13,311 nt of DNA, from assembly GCA_027307295.1 (NCBI GenBank), contig DAHUXF010000039.1, positions 1-13,311 of the forward strand, read 5' to 3'. Within the stretch, counting starts at the first letter, position 1. Each line of letters begins with the position of its first letter. Of the stretch, positions 6,977-13,311 are shown in pieces. A model generated the notes under the pieces. That model made no database searches. It saw only the letters and a list, made by a program, of their open reading frames with translations, and was not told where the DNA came from. The DNA is from Acidobacteriaceae bacterium (GTDB lineage Bacteria; Acidobacteriota; Terriglobia; Terriglobales; Acidobacteriaceae). The position numbers were made by a program, and so were the translations under genes.

Positions 6977-8692
6977 CTACTTCAATTCTCCAAAATCCTC
7001 TTCCCTGAATTCGTTCTGCGCTTTCGTCCCGACAGCCTTCTCCGCTTCGGCTGTTCGCAGCTGCACACGCCGGATTTTTCCGGAAATAGTTTTTGGCAAG
7101 TCCACAAACTCCAGCCGCCGCACACGCTTATAAGGCGCAAGGACTTTGCGGCTGTGCTGGAAGATGGATAGAGCTGTTTCACGCGAAGGCGCACAACCGG
7201 CGCGTAGCGTGACAAAGGCCTTGACCAGCGCATGGCGCAATGGGTCAGGCGAGGGCACCACGGCGCATTCCACCACGTCTGCATGCTCAATCAGGGCGCT
7301 CTCTACTTCAAAGGGGCTGATGCGATAGTCAGAGGCTTTAAAGACGTCATCGGCACGACCCACAAAGGTCAGGTAACCTTCAGAGTCGCGCTGCACCACG
7401 TCGCCGGTACGGTACACCGGGCCTTGCAGAGGAATAAGGTTTCCGTCATCGCCCTGGTAACCGGGCATCAGGGCCGCAGGCGGAGGATCAAGCGGCAGGC
7501 AGAGTTCGCCTTCGTCGGCATCTTGGTCTTCAGCGTTCAGCAGCCTTACGTGATAGCCGGGAAGAGGGCGGCCCATGGCGCCCACTTTGAGCTTCTGTCC
7601 CGGAGGATTGCCAACCTGCGCGGATGTTTCTGTCTGGCCGTAGCCATCGCGGATGGTCAGTCCCCAGGCCGCGCGCACCTGCTCAATCACTTCCGGATTC
7701 AGCGGCTCACCGGCGCTGGCCAGTTCGCGCAACCGGACTTTCCAATCAGCCAGGTTTTCTGTAATCAACATGCGCCAAACGGTGGGCGGCGCGCAGAAAG
7801 TGTTCACGCCGCATCCAGTGATGGCGTCCAGCAGGCCGCGCGCACTGAAGCGCGATTGGTTAATCACAAAGACCGTGGCTTCGGCATTCCAGGGCGCAAA
7901 GAAGCAGCTCCACGCATGTTTGGCCCAGCCGGGCGAAGACAGGTTGCAGTGGATGTCACCGGGCTTAATGCCAATCCAATACATGGTGGAAAGATGGCCC
8001 ACGGGATAGCTGGTGTGGCTGTGCATTACCAGCTTGGGCTTGGCCGTGGTGCCGGAGGTGAAATAAAGCTGCAAAGGATCGCTTGCCCTGGTCACGCCTT
8101 CAGGCTGAAACGCCGCAGGCGCAGAATAGCCTTGTTCGTATTCATGCCATCCCGGCAATTTGCCGCCAACGGAGATGCGCGTGCATTCCCCGCAGGCCGG
8201 CTCAATCTTTGCCGCCAGCTCCGCAGTGCACACAATGTGCCGGACGCGGCCACGGGCAATGCGGTCAGCAACGTCATTGGACGTGAGCAGCGTGGTTGCG
8301 GGAATAATGACGGCGCCCAGCTTCATCATGGCCAGCATGGTTTCCCAGAGAGGCGGGATATTGCCGAGCATGAGCAGCACGCGGTCGCCGCGACGCACTC
8401 CCAGTCCGCGATAGTAATTCGCAATACGCGCGGAGCGCTCAGAGAGTTCAGCAAACGTCAGCTTGTCCTCGCGACCGTCCTCATAAGCCACCCACAGCGC
8501 AATCTGATTGCGCCGGTCGCCGGCGGCGATGGCGTCAAACCAATCCAGCGCCCAGTTAAAGCGTTCGAGTTTGGGCCATTGAAAACCCGCGTAAGCGGTG
8601 GCGTAATCGTCGCGATGGGTAAGGAGAAAATCGCGGGCGGCGCGAAAAACCTGTGTCGCATCGTTCGAGTTGCGAGGTGGAGCGGTGGTCAT
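6977..8692 (-). CDS. Acyl-CoA synthetase, AMP-forming (medium-chain/acetyl-CoA synthetase-like)
   Basis: 571 residues, full length. It activates a carboxylic acid with ATP to an acyl-AMP and then forms the CoA thioester in the cytoplasm. The family motifs are in order: the phosphate-binding YFTSGTTAKPKLVMHSH (210-226), DGYGQTETS (349-357), YRTGDVVQRDSEGYLTFVGRADDVFKASDYRISPFEVES (427-465, hinge Asp431 and ribose contact), and PKTISGKIRR (533-542) with the catalytic Lys539. The N-terminus (FNWALDWFDAIA, residues 45-56) and overall length place it nearer medium-chain acyl-CoA synthetases and acetyl-CoA synthetase-like enzymes than long-chain FadD. The acid cannot be named. The ATG at 8692 follows GAGGG with 6-base spacing. 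It stands alone, divergent from murC and convergent with the PRC-barrel gene. It has no functional link to murC and interrupts the usual dcw order. Confidence 0.92.
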   Translation of the reverse strand: MTTAPPRNSNDATQVFRAARDFLLTHRDDYATAYAGFQWPKLERFNWALDWFDAIAAGDRRNQIALWVAYEDGREDKLTFAELSERSARIANYYRGLGVRRGDRVLLMLGNIPPLWETMLAMMKLGAVIIPATTLLTSNDVADRIARGRVRHIVCTAELAAKIEPACGECTRISVGGKLPGWHEYEQGYSAPAAFQPEGVTRASDPLQLYFTSGTTAKPKLVMHSHTSYPVGHLSTMYWIGIKPGDIHCNLSSPGWAKHAWSCFFAPWNAEATVFVINQSRFSARGLLDAITGCGVNTFCAPPTVWRMLITENLADWKVRLRELASAGEPLNPEVIEQVRAAWGLTIRDGYGQTETSAQVGNPPGQKLKVGAMGRPLPGYHVRLLNAEDQDADEGELCLPLDPPPAALMPGYQGDDGNLIPLQGPVYRTGDVVQRDSEGYLTFVGRADDVFKASDYRISPFEVESALIEHADVVECAVVPSPDPLRHALVKAFVTLRAGCAPSRETALSIFQHSRKVLAPYKRVRRLEFVDLPKTISGKIRRVQLRTAEAEKAVGTKAQNEFREEDFGELK

Positions 8693-8799
8693 GGCGATCC
8701 CTCTAAGAAGAGTGCAGCGCCATGTTACATGGACTTAGCCGCGAATGAACGCGAAAGGACACGGTTTGATTCTGAAGCAAGTAATGTAGGGAAAGAAAG

Positions 8800-8830
8800 G
8801 TCGCGAGCCCGGCTTGCGCGGCGAGCGACA
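8800..8830. repeat. GTCGC...GCGACA dispersed palindrome, copy 1
   Basis: GTCGC at 8800-8804 and GCGACA at 8825-8830 form the outer arms, with a GC-rich centre. Two related copies lie at 8881-8895 and 11433-11456. All three are between genes. Confidence 0.4.
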
Positions 8831-8880
8831 AGCAACAGGAGCCTAAAGAACTAGGATTCGAGAACAAAGCTAAGCGGTTT

Positions 8881-8895
8881 TGTCGCGCAGCGACA
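8881..8895. repeat. GTCGC...GCGACA palindrome, copy 2, just upstream of murC
   Basis: TGTCGC (8881-8886) and GCGACA (8890-8895) pair perfectly around GCA. The 3' arm ends 8 bases before the murC ATG, where a ribosome-binding site would be expected, and none is present. The hairpin may affect murC translation; that is inference. Confidence 0.5.
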
Positions 8896-8903
8896 CATAA
8901 ATA

Positions 8904-10334
8904 ATGTTCGCAAAAATTCAGAGGATACATTTCGTTGGTATTGGCGGCATCGGCATGAGCGGCATTGCTGAAGTGCTGCTTACGCTCGGTTACAAGGTTT
9001 CCGGCTCAGATTTAAAGAGTTCGAGCGTGACGGAGCGCCTGGGAGAAAAGGGCGCAATCATTTTTGTTGGACATCGCCCGGAAAATATCACTGGCGCTGA
9101 GGTGGTGGTGGCCAGTTCAGCGATTCGCCGCGATAATCCGGAGATCATTGCCGCCCATGCGCATCTGGTCCCGGTGATCCAGCGGGCTGAGATGCTGGCC
9201 GAACTCATGCGGCTGAAATACGGCATCGCCATCGCCGGCATGCATGGCAAGACGACTACGACGTCGATGGTGGCCGCGGTGCTCGCCGCCGGCGGCCTAG
9301 ATCCAACCGTCGTCGTTGGAGGCCGCGTCGACGCGATGGGATCGAACGCGCGACTGGGCAAGTCACAGTATCTGGTGGCTGAGGCCGATGAAAGTGACCG
9401 CTCGTTCCTGAAGCTTTCGCCCATTCTTGCCGTGGTTACCAATATTGACCGCGAGCACATGGACTGTTACCGCGATATGGCGGACGTGGAGCAGGCCTTT
9501 CTCGACTTTATTGACCGCGTGCCTTTTTACGGGATGGCCGTACTGTGTCATGACGACGAGCGGTTGCGCAGCATGCTTCCGCGCCTGGCCCGCCGCGCCA
9601 CTACGTATGGTTTACATGAAGACTCCGATTTTCGCATTGGCTCCGTGAATGGCAAGTGCGCCAGCAGCGCGCACTACGCGCATTTTTCCGTGGCGTATCG
9701 CGGCAAGCCGCTGGGCGATTTTCATCTGCGTGTCCCGGGCGCGCACAATGTGCTCAACGCCACCGCGGCGGTGGCCGTCGGGGTGGGACTGGATATTGAA
9801 CCGGACCGCATCCGCGAAGCGCTGGAAAACTTCCGCGGGGTCGATCGCCGCTTCCAGCTCCGGGGCCGCGCTGCCGATATTGCCGTGATTGATGACTACG
9901 GCCACCACCCCACGGAGATCCTCGCCACTCTTTCCGCCGCCCGCCAGTGCGGATTCAAGCGTGTTCACGTCATCTTCCAGCCGCATCGTTACACGCGCAC
10001 CCGCGACCTGCTCAATGAGTTCAGCGGCGCTTTTGCCGATGCTGACAGCGTTCTGGTGCTGGATATATATGCCGCCAGTGAGCCGCCTATAGCCGGAATT
10101 AATGGTGAGCGGCTGGCGCAGGCCATTCAGTCCGCCAATGGCAGCACCGGCAGCGTTCAATATGTCGGGTCTTTTGAGGAAGCGGTGCGCCATGTCTCTG
10201 CGCTGGCAGCACCCGGCGACATGGTACTTACCCTGGGGGCCGGCAGCATTTCCCAGCTTGGTCCCATGGTCCTGGAGCAGTTGAAGAAAAAGCAGGCAGC
10301 GGAGGTAAAAGTAGCGGCTGGCGTAAAGCCGTGA
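8904..10334 (+). CDS. murC: UDP-N-acetylmuramate--L-alanine ligase
   Basis: 476 residues, the usual MurC length. It uses ATP in the cytoplasm to add L-alanine to UDP-MurNAc, the first amino-acid step of the peptidoglycan stem peptide. Seen in order: HFVGIGGIGMSGIAEVL (9-25, UDP-substrate dinucleotide-like loop), AGMHGKTTTTSM (111-122, ATP P-loop with K116), EADESDRSF (160-168), NIDREHMDCY (180-189), HNVLNATAAVAVG (281-293), DDYGHHPTEI (330-339) and FQPHRYTRT (358-366). These are the Mur-ligase central and C-terminal domain motifs with MurC-type signatures. The ATG at 8904 starts the conserved N-terminus at the right distance but has no Shine-Dalgarno site; a small palindrome occupies that place. 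It normally sits in the dcw cluster after murG and before murB or ftsQ. Here an acyl-CoA synthetase lies upstream on the other strand and a terminator directly follows, so it appears to be transcribed alone. Confidence 0.97.
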   Translation: MFAKIQRIHFVGIGGIGMSGIAEVLLTLGYKVSGSDLKSSSVTERLGEKGAIIFVGHRPENITGAEVVVASSAIRRDNPEIIAAHAHLVPVIQRAEMLAELMRLKYGIAIAGMHGKTTTTSMVAAVLAAGGLDPTVVVGGRVDAMGSNARLGKSQYLVAEADESDRSFLKLSPILAVVTNIDREHMDCYRDMADVEQAFLDFIDRVPFYGMAVLCHDDERLRSMLPRLARRATTYGLHEDSDFRIGSVNGKCASSAHYAHFSVAYRGKPLGDFHLRVPGAHNVLNATAAVAVGVGLDIEPDRIREALENFRGVDRRFQLRGRAADIAVIDDYGHHPTEILATLSAARQCGFKRVHVIFQPHRYTRTRDLLNEFSGAFADADSVLVLDIYAASEPPIAGINGERLAQAIQSANGSTGSVQYVGSFEEAVRHVSALAAPGDMVLTLGAGSISQLGPMVLEQLKKKQAAEVKVAAGVKP

Positions 10335-10370
10335 TGCCCGAAATGATCTCGATTTCTTTTGCAGTGAAAC

Positions 10371-10408
10371 CTGCCCGGCCCAATGAACGAGCCGGGCAGA
10401 GTTTTTTT
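10371..10408 (+). terminator. Rho-independent terminator after murC
   Basis: CTGCCCGGC (10371-10379) and GCCGGGCAG (10391-10399) form a perfect 9-bp GC-rich stem with an 11-nt loop, followed by AG and seven T. It starts 36 bases after the murC stop. The minus-strand side lacks a T tract, so it acts mainly on murC transcription. Confidence 0.93.
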
Positions 10409-10414
10409 GAGGTT

Positions 10415-10948
10415 TTAGAAACCCAGGCCGAAATGCGTGGCAAAGGTCACCGAGTTGGTGGAAGGAAGGCCAGTCGGGTGATCGAATTTGACCGGCAGGT
10501 CAGCTTCAACAAAATAAGATTTAAAGAATCCCTTCTGGTCTTTGAATTTCCAGCTCTTGTTGACCAGGGGAATAAAGCCAAACCGTGCTGAGTTGACGTC
10601 AAAGGCCACGCGTCCACCCGCGGACCACCCATGCGAGATGCTCCAGACCACTCCCGGATCCACGGTGAGCGTGACCGCGCGTGGATCGTCGGAAATGCTG
10701 GGCACCATTTCCAGGTCCAGGGTCATGCGGCCCGTGCCGTGGAAACTAACGCCCAGGGGAAAGCCGATCTGGAAATTATCTGCGATGCTGGTGGTTTGGC
10801 CGCCGCCATGGGTCACCCAGGGGATGACAAAACCGACGTGTCCACCAACGGTTATCTGCGCCTGCGCTGCCGGAGCGGACACAAGGCACATCACGAATGT
10901 GAGCATTGCAAGGCCTGCAATGCGCACAAGAGTATTCTCTCTGAGCAT
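10415..10948 (-). CDS. Small exported outer-membrane beta-barrel-like protein
   Basis: 177 residues from the ATG at 10948, chosen because GGTGGAG lies 6 bases upstream and the signal peptide begins there; the frame is open further up to 11026. Residues 1-30 form a signal peptide (MLRENTLVRIAGLAML..., cleavage at AQA/QITVGG). The mature part is rich in Gly, aromatic residues and alternating polar/hydrophobic stretches (GGHVGFVIPWV, RMTLDLEMVPSI, AGGRVAFDVNSARFGFIPLV, FFKSYFVEADLPVKF) and ends in Phe (THFGLGF), as expected for an outer-membrane beta-signal. I recognise no named family. It is convergent with murC, its stop lying 6 bases past the T tract of that gene's terminator, and divergent from the ribbon-helix-helix gene. 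It lies within the accessory stretch separating murC from ftsQ. Confidence 0.7.
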   Translation of the reverse strand: MLRENTLVRIAGLAMLTFVMCLVSAPAAQAQITVGGHVGFVIPWVTHGGGQTTSIADNFQIGFPLGVSFHGTGRMTLDLEMVPSISDDPRAVTLTVDPGVVWSISHGWSAGGRVAFDVNSARFGFIPLVNKSWKFKDQKGFFKSYFVEADLPVKFDHPTGLPSTNSVTFATHFGLGF

Positions 10949-11051
10949 TTCTCTCTCCACCTTTCGTATAGCTATGTTCGTATTTTGTCTGAAAAAGCGA
11001 GGCCCGCATGCCGCGAAAGAGCACACGGCGAACAGCGGAGTTTGAAGCAGG

Positions 11052-11068
11052 CTCCCGGCAACCGGGAG
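11052..11068. repeat. 17-bp inverted repeat upstream of the ribbon-helix-helix gene
   Basis: CTCCCGG (11052-11058) and CCGGGAG (11062-11068) pair perfectly around CAA. A second pair, CAGGCT (11048-11053) and AGCCTG (11075-11080), encloses it. It sits in the gap between the divergent barrel-like and ribbon-helix-helix genes, where a small DNA-binding protein could bind. An operator role is only an inference. Confidence 0.4.
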
Positions 11069-11160
11069 GACTTCAGCCTGTCAGAAAGATTACCGTACCC
11101 GCGTGGTTTGTGGCAATGCGTCAGCTCATGCATCAGTTCAAAGAACCAAGGTGGAAACGG

Positions 11161-11316
11161 ATGAACCTGAATGGGGAAACTAACCTGCATGACGCATTCA
11201 AAGCATCGACGGCCGCGCAAGGCAAGAAGATGACGGATGTTCTGATTGAACTTATTCAGGAATACATTCAAAACATCCGCCCCAAAGCCCAAGGCGCGGA
11301 CAGAAGGAATAAGTAG
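11161..11316 (+). CDS. Small ribbon-helix-helix DNA-binding protein (ParG/CopG-like)
   Basis: 51 residues from the ATG at 11161, preceded by AAGGTGG at 11148-11154. The same frame is open from 11008, where a GAGG also precedes an ATG, so a 102-residue form with a basic N-terminal extension is possible. The core LHDAFKASTAAQGKKMTDVLIELIQEYIQ (residues 9-37 of the short form) matches the helix-turn-helix part of ribbon-helix-helix proteins with the common AAQGK-(K/N)-MTDVL signature; the short strand before it (MNLNGE) would form the DNA-contacting ribbon. Such proteins bind DNA as dimers and act as antitoxins, partition proteins or small repressors. No toxin or ParA-like gene is adjacent. The nearby 17-bp inverted repeat could be its site. 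The function beyond DNA binding is unknown. Confidence 0.65.
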   Translation: MNLNGETNLHDAFKASTAAQGKKMTDVLIELIQEYIQNIRPKAQGADRRNK

Positions 11317-11336
11317 CAAACGGTTGAGCCAGTTGG

Positions 11337-11366
11337 TTGTGCCAGTCCCCGCAGGGGACGCCACAA
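11337..11366. repeat. Strong intergenic palindrome (REP-like)
   Basis: GTCCCC (11345-11350) and GGGGAC (11354-11359) pair around GCA, with outer arms TTGTG (11337-11341) and CACAA (11362-11366). It begins 20 bases after the ribbon-helix-helix stop. No T tract follows, so it is not a standard terminator. A weaker CGGCA/TGCCG pair comes shortly after, near 11383. Confidence 0.55.
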
Positions 11367-11432
11367 TCTGTAGCGCAGCACGGCAGTGCCGGGTAGCTAA
11401 AGCAAAGAGGCAATTCCTTGCGCCGCAGGCCC

Positions 11433-11456
11433 GTCGCGCAGCAAAGCGGAGCGACA
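11433..11456. repeat. GTCGC...GCGACA dispersed palindrome, copy 3
   Basis: GTCGCGCAGC begins at 11433 exactly as in copy 2 at 8882, but a roughly 10-base insert (AAAGCGGA region) separates it from the GCGACA arm at 11451-11456. An A run follows. Confidence 0.4.
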
Positions 11457-11461
11457 AAAAA

Positions 11462-11500
11462 GGCCTCGCGGCCATTAGACAAGCGTCGCTTGCCGAGGCC
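11462..11500. repeat. Nested inverted repeats (GGCCTCG / CGAGGCC)
   Basis: Outer arms 11462-11468 and 11494-11500 pair perfectly over 7 bp. Inside them CAAGCG (11480-11485) and CGCTTG (11487-11492) pair around one base. On the minus strand the outer arms are followed by TTTTTT, so this could act as a terminator for minus-strand transcription leaving the Res remnant. The element spans the end of that remnant's open frame. Confidence 0.4.
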
Positions 11501-12061
11501 GCAGTGCTGCAAGATGTTCCAGTTTTGCCGGCTGCAAGGTCTCAAAGACTTTTGCCCAACCTTTAGATATTGCCATCTGGTCCCACTCAGTTAAGTTGCA
11601 TTTTCGCACCATTGTTCGGCTGCGCGGTCCTTGTAAGACACTTCGAGATCTTCCGCGCCCTTGGTCTCCAAAAGCCAATGCGTCTGCTTGCGGTCCAGCG
11701 CAACAAAGTCGGGGTAATAGGAACGAAGATTCATTCCTGAGTCTGTGTAATCAATGGAAAAACCGAATGGCTGCGGTAATTTTGCAAAGGCATGAACGTC
11801 TTCCGCGTTGTCCAGAAATCTCGCAAATTCCCGCTCAAATTGATTGTCACAGGGAACCAGATTAAAGACCGTTTTTGTCCCTTCCCACACAGGACGCGAC
11901 CACGGAAATGGCGCACAGGATGAGAGCATCCGCGCGGGTTGCAGCAATTGCGGCTCTTGTTCGGCAATGGTCAATTCCTTCAGTGTTTTTGAGAACACAT
12001 CAACGCAAACGTAGTGCGCCACAGGCGTGCTCATGGTCCTAACGACGCGCGATGGAGGCAC
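11475..12061 (-). pseudogene. Remnant of a type III restriction enzyme Res subunit (C-terminal end)
   Basis: The open frame from 12061 gives 156 residues. From about residue 21 on (DVFSKTLKELTIAEQEPQLL, FNLVPCDNQFEREFARFLDNAEDVHAFAKLPQPFGFSI) it matches the C-terminal region of Res-type helicase-nuclease subunits as I know them. It keeps a PD-(D/E)xK nuclease motif: YYPD (115-118) and LETKG (131-135; E132, K134). The frame ends at a TAA (11591-11593) right after WCENAT. Reading through gives LSGTRWQYLKVGQK, as expected for the family, and a 1-base deletion near 11550 then restores VFETLQPAKLEHLAAL in another frame. So there is at least one nonsense codon and one frameshift. The several hundred residues of helicase domain that should precede are absent, and no methylase (Mod) gene is near. 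It is a non-functional leftover of a restriction-modification system. Confidence 0.75.
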
Positions 12062-12403
12062 TCTGCAAAGTACGCGACCCGCTTTATCGTGAGGGACGAA
12101 AGAGCAGATGCCAGCGGCTACCCTTGCGAAAATCTATGAACCGAAAGTCGGAAACCAAAAATCTCACCACCGAGGGCGGCGGCGCCACATGGGAGTTGTC
12201 CGGAACAGCCTACAAATGAGACACGCATGGCTCCCGAGAAAAATCAGCTTTCGCAGCAAGGAGCGGCGCGCCCACTCCTACAGTTCCTCAATCCCTTCTA
12301 AACCCGAAAAAAATCGGTCACAACCTAAAATTCTGGTAACAAAAAGGAAAGAAACCGGATATATTGGTTCGTGCTGGCGCACAACTCCGTTGACCGCGAT
12401 TTA
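12062..12403. other. Gap before ftsQ without a convincing gene
   Basis: A plus-strand frame of 98 codons (12108-12404) ends exactly where ftsQ begins (TAATG), but its product is Arg/Ser/Lys-rich, has no recognisable domain or ribosome site, and spans a palindromic repeat, so I do not call it. The minus-strand Res frame stays open to about 12130 but without recognisable protein. An A/G-rich stretch at 12341-12354 lies too far from any ftsQ start to be its ribosome site. The ftsQ promoter must lie here or further upstream; TATATT at 12360-12365 is a possible -10 box without a good -35. Confidence 0.5.
12163..12190 (-). repeat. REP-like palindrome with ATGTGGC head, minus strand
   Basis: Read on the minus strand from 12190, ATGTGGC is followed by GCCGCC, a short centre and GGTGGTG, giving imperfect arms. 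It shares the head and layout of the element at 6812-6837. Confidence 0.4.
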
Positions 12404-13311
12404 ATGGCGCGCGACTCTATCGAGTTGACACAACCCGAACCTGTCACTTCCACGCTGGGGAAAGCCCGTTCTCTGGCGGCGGTCCAACGTGGCGCAAGCA
12501 GAAGCCCAAAGTCTTTCACTCCTGAAATCAATCCGGACGACTCTGAGCTGCTGATCAATCCTGAAGACCTTGATCTGGATGAACTGGACGGCGAGGAATC
12601 GCAATTCCTGCGCACGTCGCGCCGTGTGCCGGTGCGGCGTTCCACCATCCCCAAAATAGCCGCGAACCGGCTGAAGATTGCCGGCGTGATTGCCGCCGTG
12701 GTGGTGGGCTGTGCGGGTATTTCGGCGTGGGCGTATGAATACGGCACAAGCTCCTGGCGCTTCCGCATTCAGTCGAGCGACTCGGTGGAGATCAGCGGCG
12801 TGAGGAATGCGCCGCGGGCCCTGGTGATGGAAGTGGCCGGAGCCGATATTGCCCGCAACATCTTTTCCGTTCCTCTGGACGAGCGCAAGAAGCAACTGGA
12901 ACAGATTCCCTGGGTAGAGCAGGCGACCGTGATGCGGCTGCTGCCCAATCGCATAGCCGTGACCATACAGGAGCGCACGCCGGTGGCGTTCGCCCAGATA
13001 GGTTCGCGCATCAGCCTGATCGATGCCAATGGCGTGGTCATGGGGCTTCCCGCCAACCGGAAGACCAGATATTCCTTTCCGGTGATTCGCGGGATCACGG
13101 AGACCGAACCGCTTTCATCGCGAGCGGCGGCCATGAAGATCTACAACCGGCTGGTGAGCGAGCTGAGTGACAGCGCGGAGAGCAACGCGCATTATGTCCA
13201 GCAGCTCAGCGAGGTCGATCTCGCCGACCCGGAAGATGTAAAAGTCACGGCGAACGATCCGGGCGGGACGATGGTGGTGCATCTGGGCGCACAGGATTTT
13301 CTGGGCCATTA
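12404..13311 (+). CDS. ftsQ: Cell division protein FtsQ, N-terminal 302 codons (runs off right edge)
   Basis: FtsQ is a bitopic membrane protein of the divisome that links early and late division proteins through FtsB and FtsL. Residues 1-88 form a long cytoplasmic tail with an acidic patch (NPDDSELLINPEDLDLDELDGEE, about 43-65) and then a basic stretch (RTSRRVPVRRS). Residues 91-112 are the single membrane helix. FRIQSSDSVEISGVRNAPRALVMEVAGADIARNIFSVPLDERKKQLEQIPWVEQATVMRLLPNRIAVTIQERTPVAF (120-196) is the POTRA domain followed by the start of the FtsQ/DivIB domain (LIDANGVVM at 205-213). The cytoplasmic tail is longer than the roughly 25 residues of E. coli FtsQ. The ATG at 12404 lacks a Shine-Dalgarno site; an in-frame GTG at 12371 is an alternative. 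The open frame reaches back only to 12329. In most dcw clusters it directly follows murC, murB or ddl; here about 2 kb of unrelated DNA intervenes. Confidence 0.9.
   Translation, partial: MARDSIELTQPEPVTSTLGKARSLAAVQRGASRSPKSFTPEINPDDSELLINPEDLDLDELDGEESQFLRTSRRVPVRRSTIPKIAANRLKIAGVIAAVVVGCAGISAWAYEYGTSSWRFRIQSSDSVEISGVRNAPRALVMEVAGADIARNIFSVPLDERKKQLEQIPWVEQATVMRLLPNRIAVTIQERTPVAFAQIGSRISLIDANGVVMGLPANRKTRYSFPVIRGITETEPLSSRAAAMKIYNRLVSELSDSAESNAHYVQQLSEVDLADPEDVKVTANDPGGTMVVHLGAQDFLGH

Noticed and set aside
8740..8769. Tandem 10-base repeats (CGCGAATGAA, CGCGAAAGGA, CACGGTTTGA)
   Set aside because: Only two copies are close and the third is weak; too short to separate from chance.
7232..8854. 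540-codon plus-strand frame opposite the acyl-CoA synthetase
   Set aside because: It is antisense to a gene with all family motifs and runs past it; its product has no recognisable domain. Long antisense frames are common in GC-rich DNA.
10331..10591. Plus-strand frame starting at the murC stop
   Set aside because: It contains the murC terminator and then runs antisense to the exported barrel-like gene; no domain.
10965..10993. Promoter for the barrel-like gene (TTCAGA, 17 bp, TATACG on the minus strand)
   Set aside because: Its predicted transcription start falls inside the ribosome-binding site, so it is unlikely to be the working promoter.
12108..12404. 98-codon plus-strand frame whose stop overlaps the ftsQ ATG
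   Set aside because: The TAATG overlap is suggestive, but the product is low-complexity and basic, lacks a ribosome site, and includes an intergenic palindrome.
1..13311. tRNA, rRNA, CRISPR arrays, intact insertion sequences or prophage
   Set aside because: No tRNA-like cloverleaf, regularly spaced repeat array, transposase or integrase was seen on either strand.

Overview
The window looks like chromosomal DNA of a soil-type Acidobacteriota, probably class Terriglobia (subdivision 1). The basis is gene content, moderately GC-rich codon use, small secreted carboxypeptidase-regulatory-like proteins, and intergenic TGTGGCACCGGCACTCCTGCC-type palindromes. This placement is an inference from style and remembered families; no search was run.

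Layout, left to right. (1) 1-1832, minus strand: a secreted M28-family zinc aminopeptidase followed 5 bp later by the 5' part of a rhomboid-family membrane protein that runs off the left edge. (2) 1860-3006, plus strand: a three-gene unit with a promoter, a LysW-like acidic zinc-ribbon protein, two small exported carboxypeptidase-regulatory-like proteins, and a terminator that works in both directions. (3) 3029-5098, minus strand: rpsA (ribosomal protein S1, six S1 repeats), with a textbook sigma70-type promoter and a leader carrying three strong hairpins. The reading frame is cut by one in-frame TAA in the fifth repeat. (4) 5159-6627, plus strand: a HIT-family Ap4A-type hydrolase/phosphorylase and a PRC-barrel protein. 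(5) 6628-6976: no gene, with palindromic repeats. (6) 6977-8692, minus strand: an acyl-CoA synthetase. (7) 8904-10408, plus strand: murC with its own terminator. (8) 10415-12403: a patchwork between murC and ftsQ holding a small beta-barrel-like exported protein (minus), a small ribbon-helix-helix protein (plus), a cluster of palindromes, and a decayed C-terminal remnant of a type III restriction enzyme Res subunit (minus). (9) 12404 to the end, plus strand: the first 302 codons of ftsQ.

Two essential modules are present. rpsA serves translation initiation. murC and ftsQ belong to the division/cell-wall (dcw) cluster, which is usually contiguous. Here murC is not preceded by its usual neighbours, ends at a strong terminator, and is separated from ftsQ by about 2 kb of accessory and decaying DNA, so the cluster has been opened at this point.

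I did not find a clear new multi-gene defence or mobile system. The observations most worth checking are the nonsense codon in rpsA, the three-hairpin rpsA leader, the LysW-like gene that lacks the carrier C-terminus and sits with secreted proteins, and a rhomboid that has lost its helix-2 active-site residues.
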